A DNA stretch of 64,000 nucleotides, from positions 11,640 to 75,639 of the forward strand of contig JAEZHY010000167.1 of the NCBI GenBank assembly GCA_023416335.1, read 5' to 3'. Every line of letters starts with the position of its first letter. The first letter of the stretch is position 1. The DNA is from Pseudomonadota bacterium (GTDB lineage: Bacteria; Desulfobacterota; Syntrophobacteria; Syntrophobacterales; Syntrophobacteraceae). Shown piece by piece: positions 44,485 to 53,958 of the stretch. The position numbers were made by a program, and so were the translations under genes. The notes under the pieces were generated by a model. That model saw only the letters and a program-made list of their open reading frames with translations, had not been told where the DNA came from and did not search any database.

Positions 44485-46188
44485 TCACTCCAGATCTTCA
44501 TAATGTCTGGAAATTGCCACGAAATGAAAGCCTTGATCCGGAGTCTCGCGATAGTCGGCCTGATATAGCGGAGACGCTCCGTTTCCCCTCGGGTAATCAC
44601 AATAATCGAAAAAACTGCTGTCTAGCTGAACAAAGCCGTTTCGGATGAACTCCTGTTCCCACCAGCGTCTATCTTGGACTGTGAGATGATAGGCTCCCCC
44701 ATTGGGGCAATTACCGGAAGGACGGGTACTGATCGATCCCGTAAAGAGACCGCGCGGCTTCAGATGCTTTCTCACGTTTGAAAAGAGTTGCGGAAGATCG
44801 GAGGCAGAAAGATGTTCCAGCACCTCCCAGCACATGATCAAGTCGAACAAAATTCGTTCGCTGCGTTCTTTCTCAACAAGATCGAAAGGTTTGCTGATGT
44901 CGCACGTAAAAAGGTTGTTCCGCAATTGGCGCCACTCTGCCCGCAGCCTTTTGGCCGAATAATCGCTGCCCTCGAGACCTATTGCACAATGTCCCCGCAG
45001 AGAGAAATCAAAAACCAGCCCTCCTCCGGAACATCCCAAATCGAGAACGTTCAGGGGGCTCCCGAGGATCTGCTCGCATTTTTGAACGAAATTGGGCGCG
45101 CGGGTATTATCCCGAGCTGTGCCATGCGGAAACAGATGATCATTGCTTGTGATAGCAACCGGGTTATCAGTGACAAGCCGGACGCCAATCGGTGGCGCGA
45201 GCGGTGTTAACCTCCCCAACAGTTCGACAAGGTCGTGGTATTGAATTTCCGCGGAGAATGAAGAGTTCTCAAAGCATGTCGATATAAGAGTGGAGAGTTC
45301 ATCTTTTACAGAATCGATTTTCTTCTCGATCGAGCTGATTCCTCTTGTTTCAGTCTCGGGCGGCGTTACCGATTTTGTTCGCCCCTCATCATTTCGACAG
45401 GCACCTTCGTCCGTTTGCCCCGAAGCAGAAAAGGCAGAAAATATATCACTGAAGAGATCTTTTTCATGAACGGCATCAATTTCACTCAGAGTTGAGCGAT
45501 TATTCTGTCTCATCCGCTCCAGGATGGTCAAAAGTATTTTTTGAAGAACCGGTGTGCTCTCAGTAAGACGGCTGAGTCTGGAAAACATGTTAGGCAGAGC
45601 GTTCGCGCCGGCATCAAGCACCATGGAGGTCATTCCGTCCCACAACGGCAAGGGAGATTTCATCTCGGCAAGTCTTGCCCGATCGGGAAATACGCCATTC
45701 TCCAGTCCAAAGGCCCGCCTGTGCGTCAGTGCCAGTTTTTCCCAGTTGGCAATCAAAGAAATGCACATCGCATTTCCCTTTTCAACCGGAGAGCCGAAAT
45801 CCGCATATGTGTCGCAAATGGAAACAAGCCAGCGGGTGTTCAGGCAACTGCAGAGATCTTCCAAATGCTGCTCGATTTCCCCGACAAAATATGGCCAATC
45901 GTCGTGCGAGCGCCGGCGCAGACGAATAATCCTGTGTTTGAGCCTGGAAAAAATACAGTGGACTGCGTCTCCCAATTCCTGAGAAGAAACCATGCAGGGC
46001 TCTTTTATAGATTCCAGTGAATGGAGACAATCACCTAGAGTCCGGTGTTCCGGCAAAGTGCAATGAATCTTCTGATTCACCCGAATTATCCTTTCAAGTA
46101 TTCTTCGCTTTTGATGGCTCTTTAATCCAGAGCAAGAATTGGACCAAGGAAGCTTCCCAGTGGCACTTACCGTCTGTCCTCGCGCCAA
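44485..46188 (-). CDS. Large protein with C-terminal SAM methyltransferase domain
   Basis: A 567-residue protein. The C-terminal domain (from about residue 375) is a class I methyltransferase: NVLDLGCSGGGLVFDF, then FDLIMCWEVLEHLS, and a late QADYRETPDQGFHFVA. The first 370 residues are mostly helical and unrecognised. The start used is TTG 46188, which has only a weak purine-rich site, so the true start may lie further inside (ATG at about 45996, Met65). It follows the fusion enzyme on the minus strand with a gap of 77 bases and is probably co-transcribed upstream of it. Confidence 0.75.
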   Translation of the reverse strand: MARGQTVSATGKLPWSNSCSGLKSHQKRRILERIIRVNQKIHCTLPEHRTLGDCLHSLESIKEPCMVSSQELGDAVHCIFSRLKHRIIRLRRRSHDDWPYFVGEIEQHLEDLCSCLNTRWLVSICDTYADFGSPVEKGNAMCISLIANWEKLALTHRRAFGLENGVFPDRARLAEMKSPLPLWDGMTSMVLDAGANALPNMFSRLSRLTESTPVLQKILLTILERMRQNNRSTLSEIDAVHEKDLFSDIFSAFSASGQTDEGACRNDEGRTKSVTPPETETRGISSIEKKIDSVKDELSTLISTCFENSSFSAEIQYHDLVELLGRLTPLAPPIGVRLVTDNPVAITSNDHLFPHGTARDNTRAPNFVQKCEQILGSPLNVLDLGCSGGGLVFDFSLRGHCAIGLEGSDYSAKRLRAEWRQLRNNLFTCDISKPFDLVEKERSERILFDLIMCWEVLEHLSASDLPQLFSNVRKHLKPRGLFTGSISTRPSGNCPNGGAYHLTVQDRRWWEQEFIRNGFVQLDSSFFDYCDYPRGNGASPLYQADYRETPDQGFHFVAISRHYEDLE

Positions 46189-46603
46189 CAGGGATGCTTC
46201 CTCTCATTGCGCGTTATTTACTCACAACAGGCGGCGGCACTCTCCGATCACACTTGGCGTGAAACCGGCATTCAACCCGCCAACAAGCTCGAAATCACCG
46301 TCAAATCGATGACGGTCGAGAAAAATGGAACTCAGCGAAGACAAGGTCACAACGGCAGATCTTTATGTTGTCGCTCCCGCATTATCCGAACGCCGGGTGC
46401 GCAAAAGAACAGCACATCGTGACGAATCGCACTCATCAACCCACTTGCCGTGCAATAATCTCAGATGAACCTCTGGCTCATATTTTGCTTAATAACGATG
46501 TGAGGCTCCCGGGCATTATCACGCTATTTAATAAAGGCCGATCCGACTGATAAGCCCGACAATCAATTCCGAACCCACATGGAAAGGACTCGTTAGGATA
46601 TAA
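46189..46603. other. Divergent intergenic region in the glycan cluster
   Basis: Upstream of the minus-strand methyltransferase and the plus-strand glycosyltransferase. No supported gene is seen. The promoters of both transcripts are probably here; the right-hand 100 bases are AT-richer, but no confident promoter is visible. Confidence 0.45.
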
Positions 46604-49003
46604 GTGATCCGTAAATCAACACCCTCGAACAGAATTGAACCAGCCAGGCAGCCATTCCCACTCCTGCCCCTTCGGGATACTGTGTCTTCAAATTCCCTTC
46701 CCTTCTCGAAGCGTATCTGTATCGCCGGCTTCGGGCTTGCCGGTCACACACCGGACGATAAAGAAGGAAGAGCATTCACCGCACTGGCCGAAACACTCGC
46801 CGCTGCGGGACATGAAGTTACGCTCCTCGATCTCGACTGCCAATCCGATGATAACCGAAGGCTCGTCGAGTGGGCGGCGGGATTTGCCCACAGGCGCGTA
46901 CGATTCCTTTCGCTGCCCGAACCACGGTCGTTGAGACTCTCCGGAGGCAGGCATTCAATTGTCGCTTACCGTGTTTATCTCTGGCTGAAAGAGCAGGCTT
47001 TCGACATCGTCCATTTCCCTGAATGGAAAGGACCGGGCCACTATTGCCTGCTCGCAAAGCACCAGGGGCTCGCATTCGCCAAAACGCTTTTCTGCGTGCA
47101 GGCTCACGGGCCGAGTTGGTGGCGCAAGTCGGTCGATTCGGAATATATGGAGTGTATCGAGGACCTCGAACTCAGCTTTCTCGAACAAGAGAGTGTGCGG
47201 TTGGCGGACGTCCTGGTGAGCGGGTCCGAATATCTTCTCAACTGGATGCTCGAAGAGAAGTGGAAGCTTCCCGAACGGACCTATGTGCGGCAGTTCCCTG
47301 TGACGCGAGACATGAACGGGCCTGTCGAGATGCGGGATTCGGGACCCCGCGCAGTTGAAGAATTCGTTTTCCTCGGCAGCCTCGAACAGCGTTGCGGATT
47401 GGCGCTCTTTTGCGACGCGCTCGATCGGATGCGATCAAAGCCTCTCCGGTTCAGGGTTACCTTCATGGGGAATCCCGGAACCGTCTCCGGTCAACCAAGC
47501 GGGAATTACATAAAAGAGAGATCCCGCAATTGGCCCTGGCCGGTGCGGATTCTCACGGACCTCGATCGCCAGGCGAAGCTGGACTACCTGAGGGGGCCGG
47601 GAATACTGGCCGTGATACCCTCTTTGGCAGACAATCTTCCCGATTCGGTACGGGAATGCCTGAATTCCGGGGCGCCGTTCATCGCGTCAAATATAGGCGG
47701 CATACCGGAAATGATCGCGAAGGAGGATGTCGAGAGGACATGCTTTCCGCTCAGGAGCGCGGTCCTGGCGGAAAAGCTCGAACAGGCGCTCAGGATCGGA
47801 GCCCGGCCGGCTCGGCCTGCATTCGATATTCGCGAAAACGAGACAGCCTGGGTTTCCTGGCACAACCGGTTGGATTGCATGCCGCAAACACATGCTCCTG
47901 CATCAGAAGAAAGATTCACTCCTCTCGTCAGCGTCTGCATTCCCCACCGCAACAGGCATTACATGCTGGATAGGGCGATAGGGTCGATCCTTGCCCAGGA
48001 CTATACCAACTACGAAATCATCGTAGTCGATGACGGCAGCGATCAACCTGAGACTCTGGCATACCTGAAAAACCTCGAAGTCGATTTCGCCGCGCGGGGC
48101 TGGTCGGTCTTGAAACAGGAAAACCGCTTTCCCGGCGCCGCCCGCAACCTTGCCGTTCGACATGCACGAGGGGATTACATTTTCTTCATGGATGACGACA
48201 ACCTGGCCAAGCCCCACGAACTCTCGACTTTCCTGGCCGTCGCGCAAAAGACGGGAGCTTCTATTTTGACGTGCCTGCTCGATATTTTCGCGGAGGACTC
48301 GCCTGAACAGGCGGGGAGTGACGGCAGGAGGATGCTTTTCCTGGGGCCGGCAGCTTCCGTTGGAATATTTGAAAACGGCTTTGGGGACTCGAACTCGCTC
48401 ATAAAACGGGAAGTTTTCGACAAGATCGGGGGGTTCCATGAAATCTACGGGGTCAATCACGAAGACAGGGAACTTTTTGCACGTGCCGTTCTGAACGGCA
48501 TCCATATGGAAGTCATACCGGAAGCCTTGGTGTGGTACCGTGAGTCCGCGGGCGGCGTAAACAACTGCACCCCACTTCACGCAAACAATATGCGGGGGAT
48601 TTTGCCTTACCTGGAAACGGTGCCGGACTGCCTGCGCGACCTGATCCGGACGGCACAGGGAATGAGATACGCCAATGACAGGATGACCTCGCTCGCCGCA
48701 CTCCTGAGCGAGGAACGCAGGCTCCAGCCTCTCATCGTTGCCGGAAAAACCCTGGCGGAAATGGGCCAGCGCGAGGCTGCGATGAGCATCCTCAACAAAA
48801 TCATGCAGGAACTCAAAACCATTCCTACTCCCGGTGTGGTCGTGGAAGCATTCATCGGAGCGGCAGAATTTCTCGCTCGGGTAAAAGAAACGGAACGGGC
48901 CAAAATATTCCTGCGGAATGCCTGCAAGCTTGCAGAAGAAACTCACAACCATTCGGCTGTACTGAAAGCGAAGTCGCTGATACAATCACTTGGACTTGGA
49001 TAA
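46604..49003 (+). CDS. GT4-GT2 fusion glycosyltransferase with helical tail
   Basis: A 799-residue protein. A GT4-type domain (about 30-420) has RICIAGFGLAGHTPDDKEG, HFPEWKGPGHYCLLAKHQG, then DNLPDSVRECL. A GT2 domain (about 435-660) has VSVCIPHRNRHYMLDRAI, VDDGSDQPET and the metal motif MDDDN, so it looks intact. The C-terminal 100 residues are TPR-like helices (EMGQREAAMSILNKIMQEL). It aligns along its whole length with the GT4-GT2-tail part of the minus-strand fusion (compare HFTEMMGPGYYCFLAKKQG) but lacks the sulfotransferase. The start is GTG 46604 with AGGAT upstream. Confidence 0.85.
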   Translation: MIRKSTPSNRIEPARQPFPLLPLRDTVSSNSLPFSKRICIAGFGLAGHTPDDKEGRAFTALAETLAAAGHEVTLLDLDCQSDDNRRLVEWAAGFAHRRVRFLSLPEPRSLRLSGGRHSIVAYRVYLWLKEQAFDIVHFPEWKGPGHYCLLAKHQGLAFAKTLFCVQAHGPSWWRKSVDSEYMECIEDLELSFLEQESVRLADVLVSGSEYLLNWMLEEKWKLPERTYVRQFPVTRDMNGPVEMRDSGPRAVEEFVFLGSLEQRCGLALFCDALDRMRSKPLRFRVTFMGNPGTVSGQPSGNYIKERSRNWPWPVRILTDLDRQAKLDYLRGPGILAVIPSLADNLPDSVRECLNSGAPFIASNIGGIPEMIAKEDVERTCFPLRSAVLAEKLEQALRIGARPARPAFDIRENETAWVSWHNRLDCMPQTHAPASEERFTPLVSVCIPHRNRHYMLDRAIGSILAQDYTNYEIIVVDDGSDQPETLAYLKNLEVDFAARGWSVLKQENRFPGAARNLAVRHARGDYIFFMDDDNLAKPHELSTFLAVAQKTGASILTCLLDIFAEDSPEQAGSDGRRMLFLGPAASVGIFENGFGDSNSLIKREVFDKIGGFHEIYGVNHEDRELFARAVLNGIHMEVIPEALVWYRESAGGVNNCTPLHANNMRGILPYLETVPDCLRDLIRTAQGMRYANDRMTSLAALLSEERRLQPLIVAGKTLAEMGQREAAMSILNKIMQELKTIPTPGVVVEAFIGAAEFLARVKETERAKIFLRNACKLAEETHNHSAVLKAKSLIQSLGLG

Positions 49004-49046
49004 GTCTCCGGAGCAATGTCCTTAACCAGATTGGAAGCACGTTCAG

Positions 49047-49679
49047 ATGAGCAGACTCAAGATCCTTACGGAACAACATATATTCGAGAGCTTTGCCATT
49101 AAGGAAAAGGTCGCCGGAGCGTGTTGCACCGTTCTCCCCGAAATGGCACGCGCTGTAGCGGAGACTTTCTTCCGAAAAGGGCGGCTCTTTATTTTCGGCA
49201 ACGGAGGAAGCGCAGCGGATGCGCAGCACATCGCAGCCGAATTCGTAAATCGCCTGAAGCGTGAACGCAATGCTTTGCCGGCTATGGCTCTTACCGTGGA
49301 TACATCGATACTCACGAGTATCAGCAACGACTACCGGTTCGAAGATATATTTGTACGCCAAGTCTCTGCTTTCGGAAATCCGGGTGACATGGCGCTGGGC
49401 ATCAGCACGAGCGGCCGCTCTCCCAATGTCCTCAAGGCACTTCGCTGGGCAAACGAAAACGGACTAGGAACTCTCGGTTTTGCAGGCCTGCCGGGAAGCG
49501 ATATGAATGAATGCTGCAACAGCATCCTGAATATTCCTTCCACTTCAACCATGATCATACAGGAATGCCATATCATGGCAGGACACATATTATGTGCTCT
49601 AACGGAAGAGGTTCTTCTCGGACCAGTTGATGAAATCGACGGACACGTAGAAATACCTGCCGCTGCTGCACGACCCTGA
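49047..49679 (+). CDS. gmhA: Sedoheptulose 7-phosphate isomerase-like SIS protein
   Basis: A 210-residue SIS-domain isomerase. FGNGGSAADAQHIAAEFVNRL and SILTSISNDYRFEDIF are GmhA motifs; the enzyme turns sedoheptulose 7-phosphate into D-glycero-manno-heptose 7-phosphate, the first step towards ADP- or GDP-heptose. The length is close to that of E. coli GmhA. It follows the GT4-GT2 gene by 43 bases and is probably in the same transcript. The other heptose genes (hldE/hddA, gmhB) are not in the window. This suggests a heptose in the glycan or in LPS. Confidence 0.88.
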   Translation: MSRLKILTEQHIFESFAIKEKVAGACCTVLPEMARAVAETFFRKGRLFIFGNGGSAADAQHIAAEFVNRLKRERNALPAMALTVDTSILTSISNDYRFEDIFVRQVSAFGNPGDMALGISTSGRSPNVLKALRWANENGLGTLGFAGLPGSDMNECCNSILNIPSTSTMIIQECHIMAGHILCALTEEVLLGPVDEIDGHVEIPAAAARP

Positions 49680-50255
49680 GTACTGCCCGGCAGCGTATTA
49701 TAAGCACCCGAACTGAGTCTTTTTGCTGCATTACAGTATGTACTCCCAAATACTGTCCGCCTACCATAAAAAGTACGGTACTTACAGTATTTAAAAAAGA
49801 AAAAAATTTGGTAATCTACAATCAATGATTATCCCTCCTTAAAGTTTCTTTTTTAGTCCCCGTATCCATTCGCCCCGGAAAGCCAGGTCCCCCGCCCCTG
49901 GCTTTCTTCTTTTTTATCCCCGAGAACATTCTTCCATATATTCAAAAAAGTGCATCCACCCTTATTGTCCGGTTTATCCAAATGCATTTCAGTCGTCCAG
50001 GTCTTTTCCTCCCCTAACTGCCCTTGAGTACAGACGACGTCTTCCGGAGACCGGTACGACCCATCCCCTTATTGCGAACAATTCTCAAGAATTTTATAAA
50101 TTTTCTCGTCTGGAATGCCGAATGTCTAAAAAATCAGCTTTCAATCGAATACTTCTCAATGCCAGAATAATTTTGGCCTGCTCTCAGGGGGAGAAGACCG
50201 CAAGAAAGCTGGGGCGTGACGGGGGAAATAAGTTATCCAGGACAGGAGTGCGCAG
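49680..50255. other. Palindrome-rich AT-rich non-coding region
   Basis: No supported gene. Between 49733 and 49790 it contains ACAGTAT...ATACTGT (49733-49756), AAGTACGGTACTT (49771-49783) and a further ACAGTAT (49784-49790). A terminator lies at 49879-49915. A short RNA or an operator region between them is possible but not proven. Confidence 0.5.
49879..49915 (+). terminator. Rho-independent terminator
   Basis: AAAGCCAGG and CCTGGCTTT form a perfect 9-bp stem (49879-49905), followed by the T-rich tail CTTCTTTTTT. It lies 200 bases downstream of gmhA. It may end the glycan transcript or a short RNA made from the palindrome-rich region. Confidence 0.82.
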
Positions 50256-51887
50256 ATGAAGTGGGGTTTACGTTTAGGCGGGATCGGGATGATTGCGATT
50301 GGGGCGGTTTTGGCCGTGATGTATTTCATCGCAGGTCCCAAAGCGCCTGCAGGCGAATTGACGAAGAAGATGTACGTAAAGGAAAAGGTGATCAGCGGTG
50401 CATATAAAACTTATGCCGTAAAAGAAACTCCTGTGCCGATGTGGCTTGCAAAGACCGTTTTCCACAACGGAATGGACCAGCGGATCACCAATCTCAAGGT
50501 CAGGTACAGGGTAGGCGAGTATTCGGACTGGTGCTCCTGGCACAATTACACGGCCCTGGATCCCGACCAGACGGTAGTCGATCTCTACTATCCCATTTTG
50601 TTGAACTCATGCGCAAAGCTTACCAGCCGGGCTCCCGCCGAAATCCAGATGGAATGTGAGTATACGGACCAGACGGGTCGAACGCATCAAACATCAGAAA
50701 GCCGCGCGCTCACATTTCTGGACCGCTTCGAGTTCATCTTCTCCGACATGACCGCCGATGAGCGGACCGCGTCGTTCCAGGACGAAGTCACCTACTCGCA
50801 TCTGCTGGCAGCGTGGGTGTCGCGAAGCGACGAAGTGGTTGCACGCCTGGCGTCGATGGCCAACAAGAAGGCAGGCGGCCTGGGCGCATCCACCAACGAC
50901 GAGAGTTGTATAAGAGTGATGGCTGCCCTTTATGAAATCATGCGTACCATCCACATCAGCTATCAGCATCCGCCCGCACTGATCGACAAGAATCTCTCTT
51001 ACGACATCAAACTGGTGCAGAGTCTCCAATATCCGCGGGACACCATCCAGAAACGAAGTGGGACTTGTATCGACCTCGCAATCCTTTATGCATCGATGCT
51101 CAACTCTATCAATATTGAGCCCTTCCTGGTAGTTATAGACGGCCATTGTTTCCCGATGGCGCGTACTCCGAGCGGAAAACTCATCCCGGTGGAAGCCACC
51201 GGAGTAGGCGACGGCTTTGCCAAAGGAATGACCTTCGAGCAGGCGGTCAACAGTGCAACCGAGACCTGGAAGAAAGCCAATCAATCCGGCCGTCTCGTAG
51301 TTGTCGATGTCAGACAGGGTTGGATGGCGGGCATAGCCAATCCTGAGCTGGAAACAATGCCTCCGGACATCCTTGACAGGTGGGGGATTACAGCCCTGGT
51401 CGAAGGCCCGGCCCAGCCGGCGGCGATCCACGCCGTGGCTCGTCCGAACGAACCGCAGGGTAACTTTCCAGCCCCCATGCCGATACCTGCCCCCGCGCCT
51501 GCACCGGCTCCTACTGTGGCCGGCATCGAGGGCAAATGGAGCTACACCGTTCCGGGAGCCAACGGCACGCCTGTGAACGGCAGGATAGAGATAAGCGGTA
51601 AAGGCGGCCAATATAAAGTGGTCGGAACGGCCTCTTACCAGATGATGGGAATGGACGGCCGGAATCACCAGTTCCATGAGCGCGATGAGTGTGTGGGTTC
51701 TTTGAGCGGGACGAACTTCTCCGCCCGTTGCGATAACGTCACGACGACCATGGATGGGCAGCGCATGCCGCCTCAGGGACTTCCGCTCACCCTTAACCTA
51801 GTTCTGGGCGCGGGCGGAAGATCCATGCAGGGACAGGTTCTCAACAGCATGGGAATGGCCATTCCGATTTCCATGCAAAAACAATAA
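50256..51887 (+). CDS. Membrane-anchored transglutaminase-like protein
   Basis: A 543-residue protein with one N-terminal membrane helix (about 5-25), so most of it lies outside the inner membrane. A transglutaminase-like core is centred on Cys271 (RSGTCIDLAILYASML) and His297 (VIDGHCFP). The third triad position appears to be Glu in LIPVEATG instead of Asp. A Pro/Ala-rich linker (about 405-425) leads to a small C-terminal beta-rich domain from about residue 425 (GKWSYTVPGANGTPVNG). AGGAG precedes ATG 50256. Family members act as proteases or cross-linkers; the role here is unknown. The partner gene follows immediately. Confidence 0.8.
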   Translation: MKWGLRLGGIGMIAIGAVLAVMYFIAGPKAPAGELTKKMYVKEKVISGAYKTYAVKETPVPMWLAKTVFHNGMDQRITNLKVRYRVGEYSDWCSWHNYTALDPDQTVVDLYYPILLNSCAKLTSRAPAEIQMECEYTDQTGRTHQTSESRALTFLDRFEFIFSDMTADERTASFQDEVTYSHLLAAWVSRSDEVVARLASMANKKAGGLGASTNDESCIRVMAALYEIMRTIHISYQHPPALIDKNLSYDIKLVQSLQYPRDTIQKRSGTCIDLAILYASMLNSINIEPFLVVIDGHCFPMARTPSGKLIPVEATGVGDGFAKGMTFEQAVNSATETWKKANQSGRLVVVDVRQGWMAGIANPELETMPPDILDRWGITALVEGPAQPAAIHAVARPNEPQGNFPAPMPIPAPAPAPAPTVAGIEGKWSYTVPGANGTPVNGRIEISGKGGQYKVVGTASYQMMGMDGRNHQFHERDECVGSLSGTNFSARCDNVTTTMDGQRMPPQGLPLTLNLVLGAGGRSMQGQVLNSMGMAIPISMQKQ

Positions 51888-51943
51888 GTGCGCATGGAGA
51901 ACGCGATATGCGCGCTCTCCTGAGAAGCCTCAAGGAGATGGAA

Positions 51944-52591
51944 ATGAAGGTTTCACGAAAATATGCCCGGCAATTTATCCTGTTGTTTTCCGTGACGGCT
52001 GCGCTGCTCCTCTGGTCCGTGCCGAGTCACGCGGACGACATCCGGTATGAAGGCGACTATAACCTGGGAGCGAACGGCGATACTTCGGTCACTATGAAGC
52101 TGATTCCGCCCATGGTGCTCTACCAGAAAATGCGGGAGAATTTCTCCAACCTCTACCTCGTACTGCGCGTATTCGCTTCGGCGCGGGCCGATTACGAGGT
52201 CGCCGACAAGAAAGCCGACTGGGACGACCCCAACCATACGATGGTCTTTTCGATGAAGATGCTCGGGTCTGCGAAAAACATGGGCAACCACTGGGAACTC
52301 GAAATCCCGAAGGGAGCCGAATTCATCAACATGGATGAAGCAAAGCGGACCTTCTATTTCAACGAGACCGCCGATGCTGGAGGAATTGCCACGATCCGCG
52401 GGACGAGCAAACTGGTTATGCCTGCACAAGCTCAGCAGTTCAAGTGGGAGCCGTCCCGGCGGGTGGTGACCTACTCGCTTCCGCAGCCGAAGGTTCAGTC
52501 CGGCGGCAACGTGGTCATGCTGATTGCGGGGATTGTTCTGGTCCTGGCCGGATGCGGCCTGACCGCGGCATCGTTCCGAGCAAAGGCGTGA
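51944..52591 (+). CDS. Secreted, C-terminally anchored protein of unknown function
   Basis: A 215-residue protein. The signal peptide ends near SVPSHADD (about residue 31), and a single membrane helix is at the C-terminal end (VVMLIAGIVLVLAGCGLTAA), so the body is periplasmic and tethered. The middle looks beta-rich. The frame is open 12 codons upstream, but AAGGAG lies seven bases before ATG 51944. It follows the transglutaminase-like gene by 56 bases, and the two are probably one transcript. I recognise no family. Confidence 0.7.
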   Translation: MKVSRKYARQFILLFSVTAALLLWSVPSHADDIRYEGDYNLGANGDTSVTMKLIPPMVLYQKMRENFSNLYLVLRVFASARADYEVADKKADWDDPNHTMVFSMKMLGSAKNMGNHWELEIPKGAEFINMDEAKRTFYFNETADAGGIATIRGTSKLVMPAQAQQFKWEPSRRVVTYSLPQPKVQSGGNVVMLIAGIVLVLAGCGLTAASFRAKA

Positions 52592-52821
52592 CAGGAATAG
52601 ATAATTGAAATCAAGTTGAAGAACGAAGATGAGACTTCGCTCCTGAATGGAAAGCCACCTGAAAGGAGAACGGTTGTTTTTTGCACGCGAAAACAACCAG
52701 GAGAAAGGACATGGATTAGCTCAACATCCCAACAGGGCCGTTGACAATTGGACGGGATACCCGGCCACCCTGAATCTTCTTCACGACTTCGCGGCTTCGC
52801 GTGGAAACAGGACCGGGAATG

Positions 52822-53958
52822 TCACCGCTGCCTGAGCTTTTCCACAACTTCGGCGACGCGGTTCACTGCCAGGTCGATTTCAGTTTTCGATGTGAAACGG
52901 CCGGTCGAAAAGCGGATGGTTCCCATGGCGTATTCGAGCGGAATCCCCATAGCCTTCAGCACGGGCGATATTTCTACACGATCGCTGTGGCAGGCGGACC
53001 CGGCGGAAACCGCGATATCAGGAAGATTCGAAATGATGCTGTCGGCTTCAAGAGATTTGAAGCTGATGCTGGCAGTATTGGGAAGGCGACTTTCGCGCCT
53101 GCCGTTTACCCTGACGTCGCTGATTCGGGACAGGATGCCTGACTCGAGCCGGTCACGCATGGCACGCATGTGTTCGCTGAAATTACTCAGGTTTTCCGCG
53201 ATCATACGGCAGGCTGCGCCGAGTCCCACGACGCCGATAGTGTTCTCCGTACCCGCCCGCCGCCCGACCTCGTGCCCTGCCCCGTGAACGAATTTTTCCA
53301 GCACCGTGCCCGGCCGGATATAAAGGGCGCCCACTCCCTTGGGGGCATAGAGCTTGTGCCCCGCAATCGAGAGCAGATCGATTCCGAGTTCGTCCACACG
53401 CACGGAAATCTTCCCGATACTTTGCGCCGCATCCGTATGCACGAGCACGCCGTGACGGTGGGCGGCTTCGACTATTTCCCGAATGGGTTCGATTGTCCCG
53501 ACCTCGTTGTTTGCGTGCATGATCGAAACGAGAATGGTCGCGGGGGTAATTGCGGCCTCCACCTGCTCCGGGCTGACCCAGGCGTCGCCGTCAACCGGAA
53601 GACGGGTTATCTGAAAACCGTTGCTCTCCAGGTAGACGCACACTTCGAGAACGGCGGGGTGCTCTACGGCCGAGGTAATGATGTGGTTGCCCCTGCTCCG
53701 GTAGGCGTGAGCGACTCCTTTGATGGCATAATTGTTGGACTCGGATCCGCCGCTCGTAAAGACGACATCGCCGGGAGCGCATTGGAGCATCTGAGCCACC
53801 TGCCCGCGCGCATTTTCAACCGCCTTCTTAGTTGCCGCTCCATAAAAATGCCCGCTGGAAGGGTTGCCGAAATGCTCGTGGATAAACGGCAGCATGGCTT
53901 CGGCAACTTTGGGGTCGATCGGGGTTGTTGCATTGTAATCGAGATAAACGGGTTTCAT
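52822..53958 (-). CDS. Cysteine desulfurase, NifS/IscS type
   Basis: A 378-residue PLP enzyme. It starts with VYLDYNATTPIDPKV, the typical beginning of NifS/IscS. The PLP lysine is in SIAGHKLYAPKG near residue 200, and the active-site cysteine is in SAGSACHSDRVEISPV near residue 322. It takes sulfur from cysteine for Fe-S clusters or tRNA thiolation. No iscU or nifU is adjacent, so it could supply sulfur for other acceptors. The frame is open 34 codons upstream, but GGGAG precedes ATG 53958. Confidence 0.92.
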   Translation of the reverse strand: MKPVYLDYNATTPIDPKVAEAMLPFIHEHFGNPSSGHFYGAATKKAVENARGQVAQMLQCAPGDVVFTSGGSESNNYAIKGVAHAYRSRGNHIITSAVEHPAVLEVCVYLESNGFQITRLPVDGDAWVSPEQVEAAITPATILVSIMHANNEVGTIEPIREIVEAAHRHGVLVHTDAAQSIGKISVRVDELGIDLLSIAGHKLYAPKGVGALYIRPGTVLEKFVHGAGHEVGRRAGTENTIGVVGLGAACRMIAENLSNFSEHMRAMRDRLESGILSRISDVRVNGRRESRLPNTASISFKSLEADSIISNLPDIAVSAGSACHSDRVEISPVLKAMGIPLEYAMGTIRFSTGRFTSKTEIDLAVNRVAEVVEKLRQR

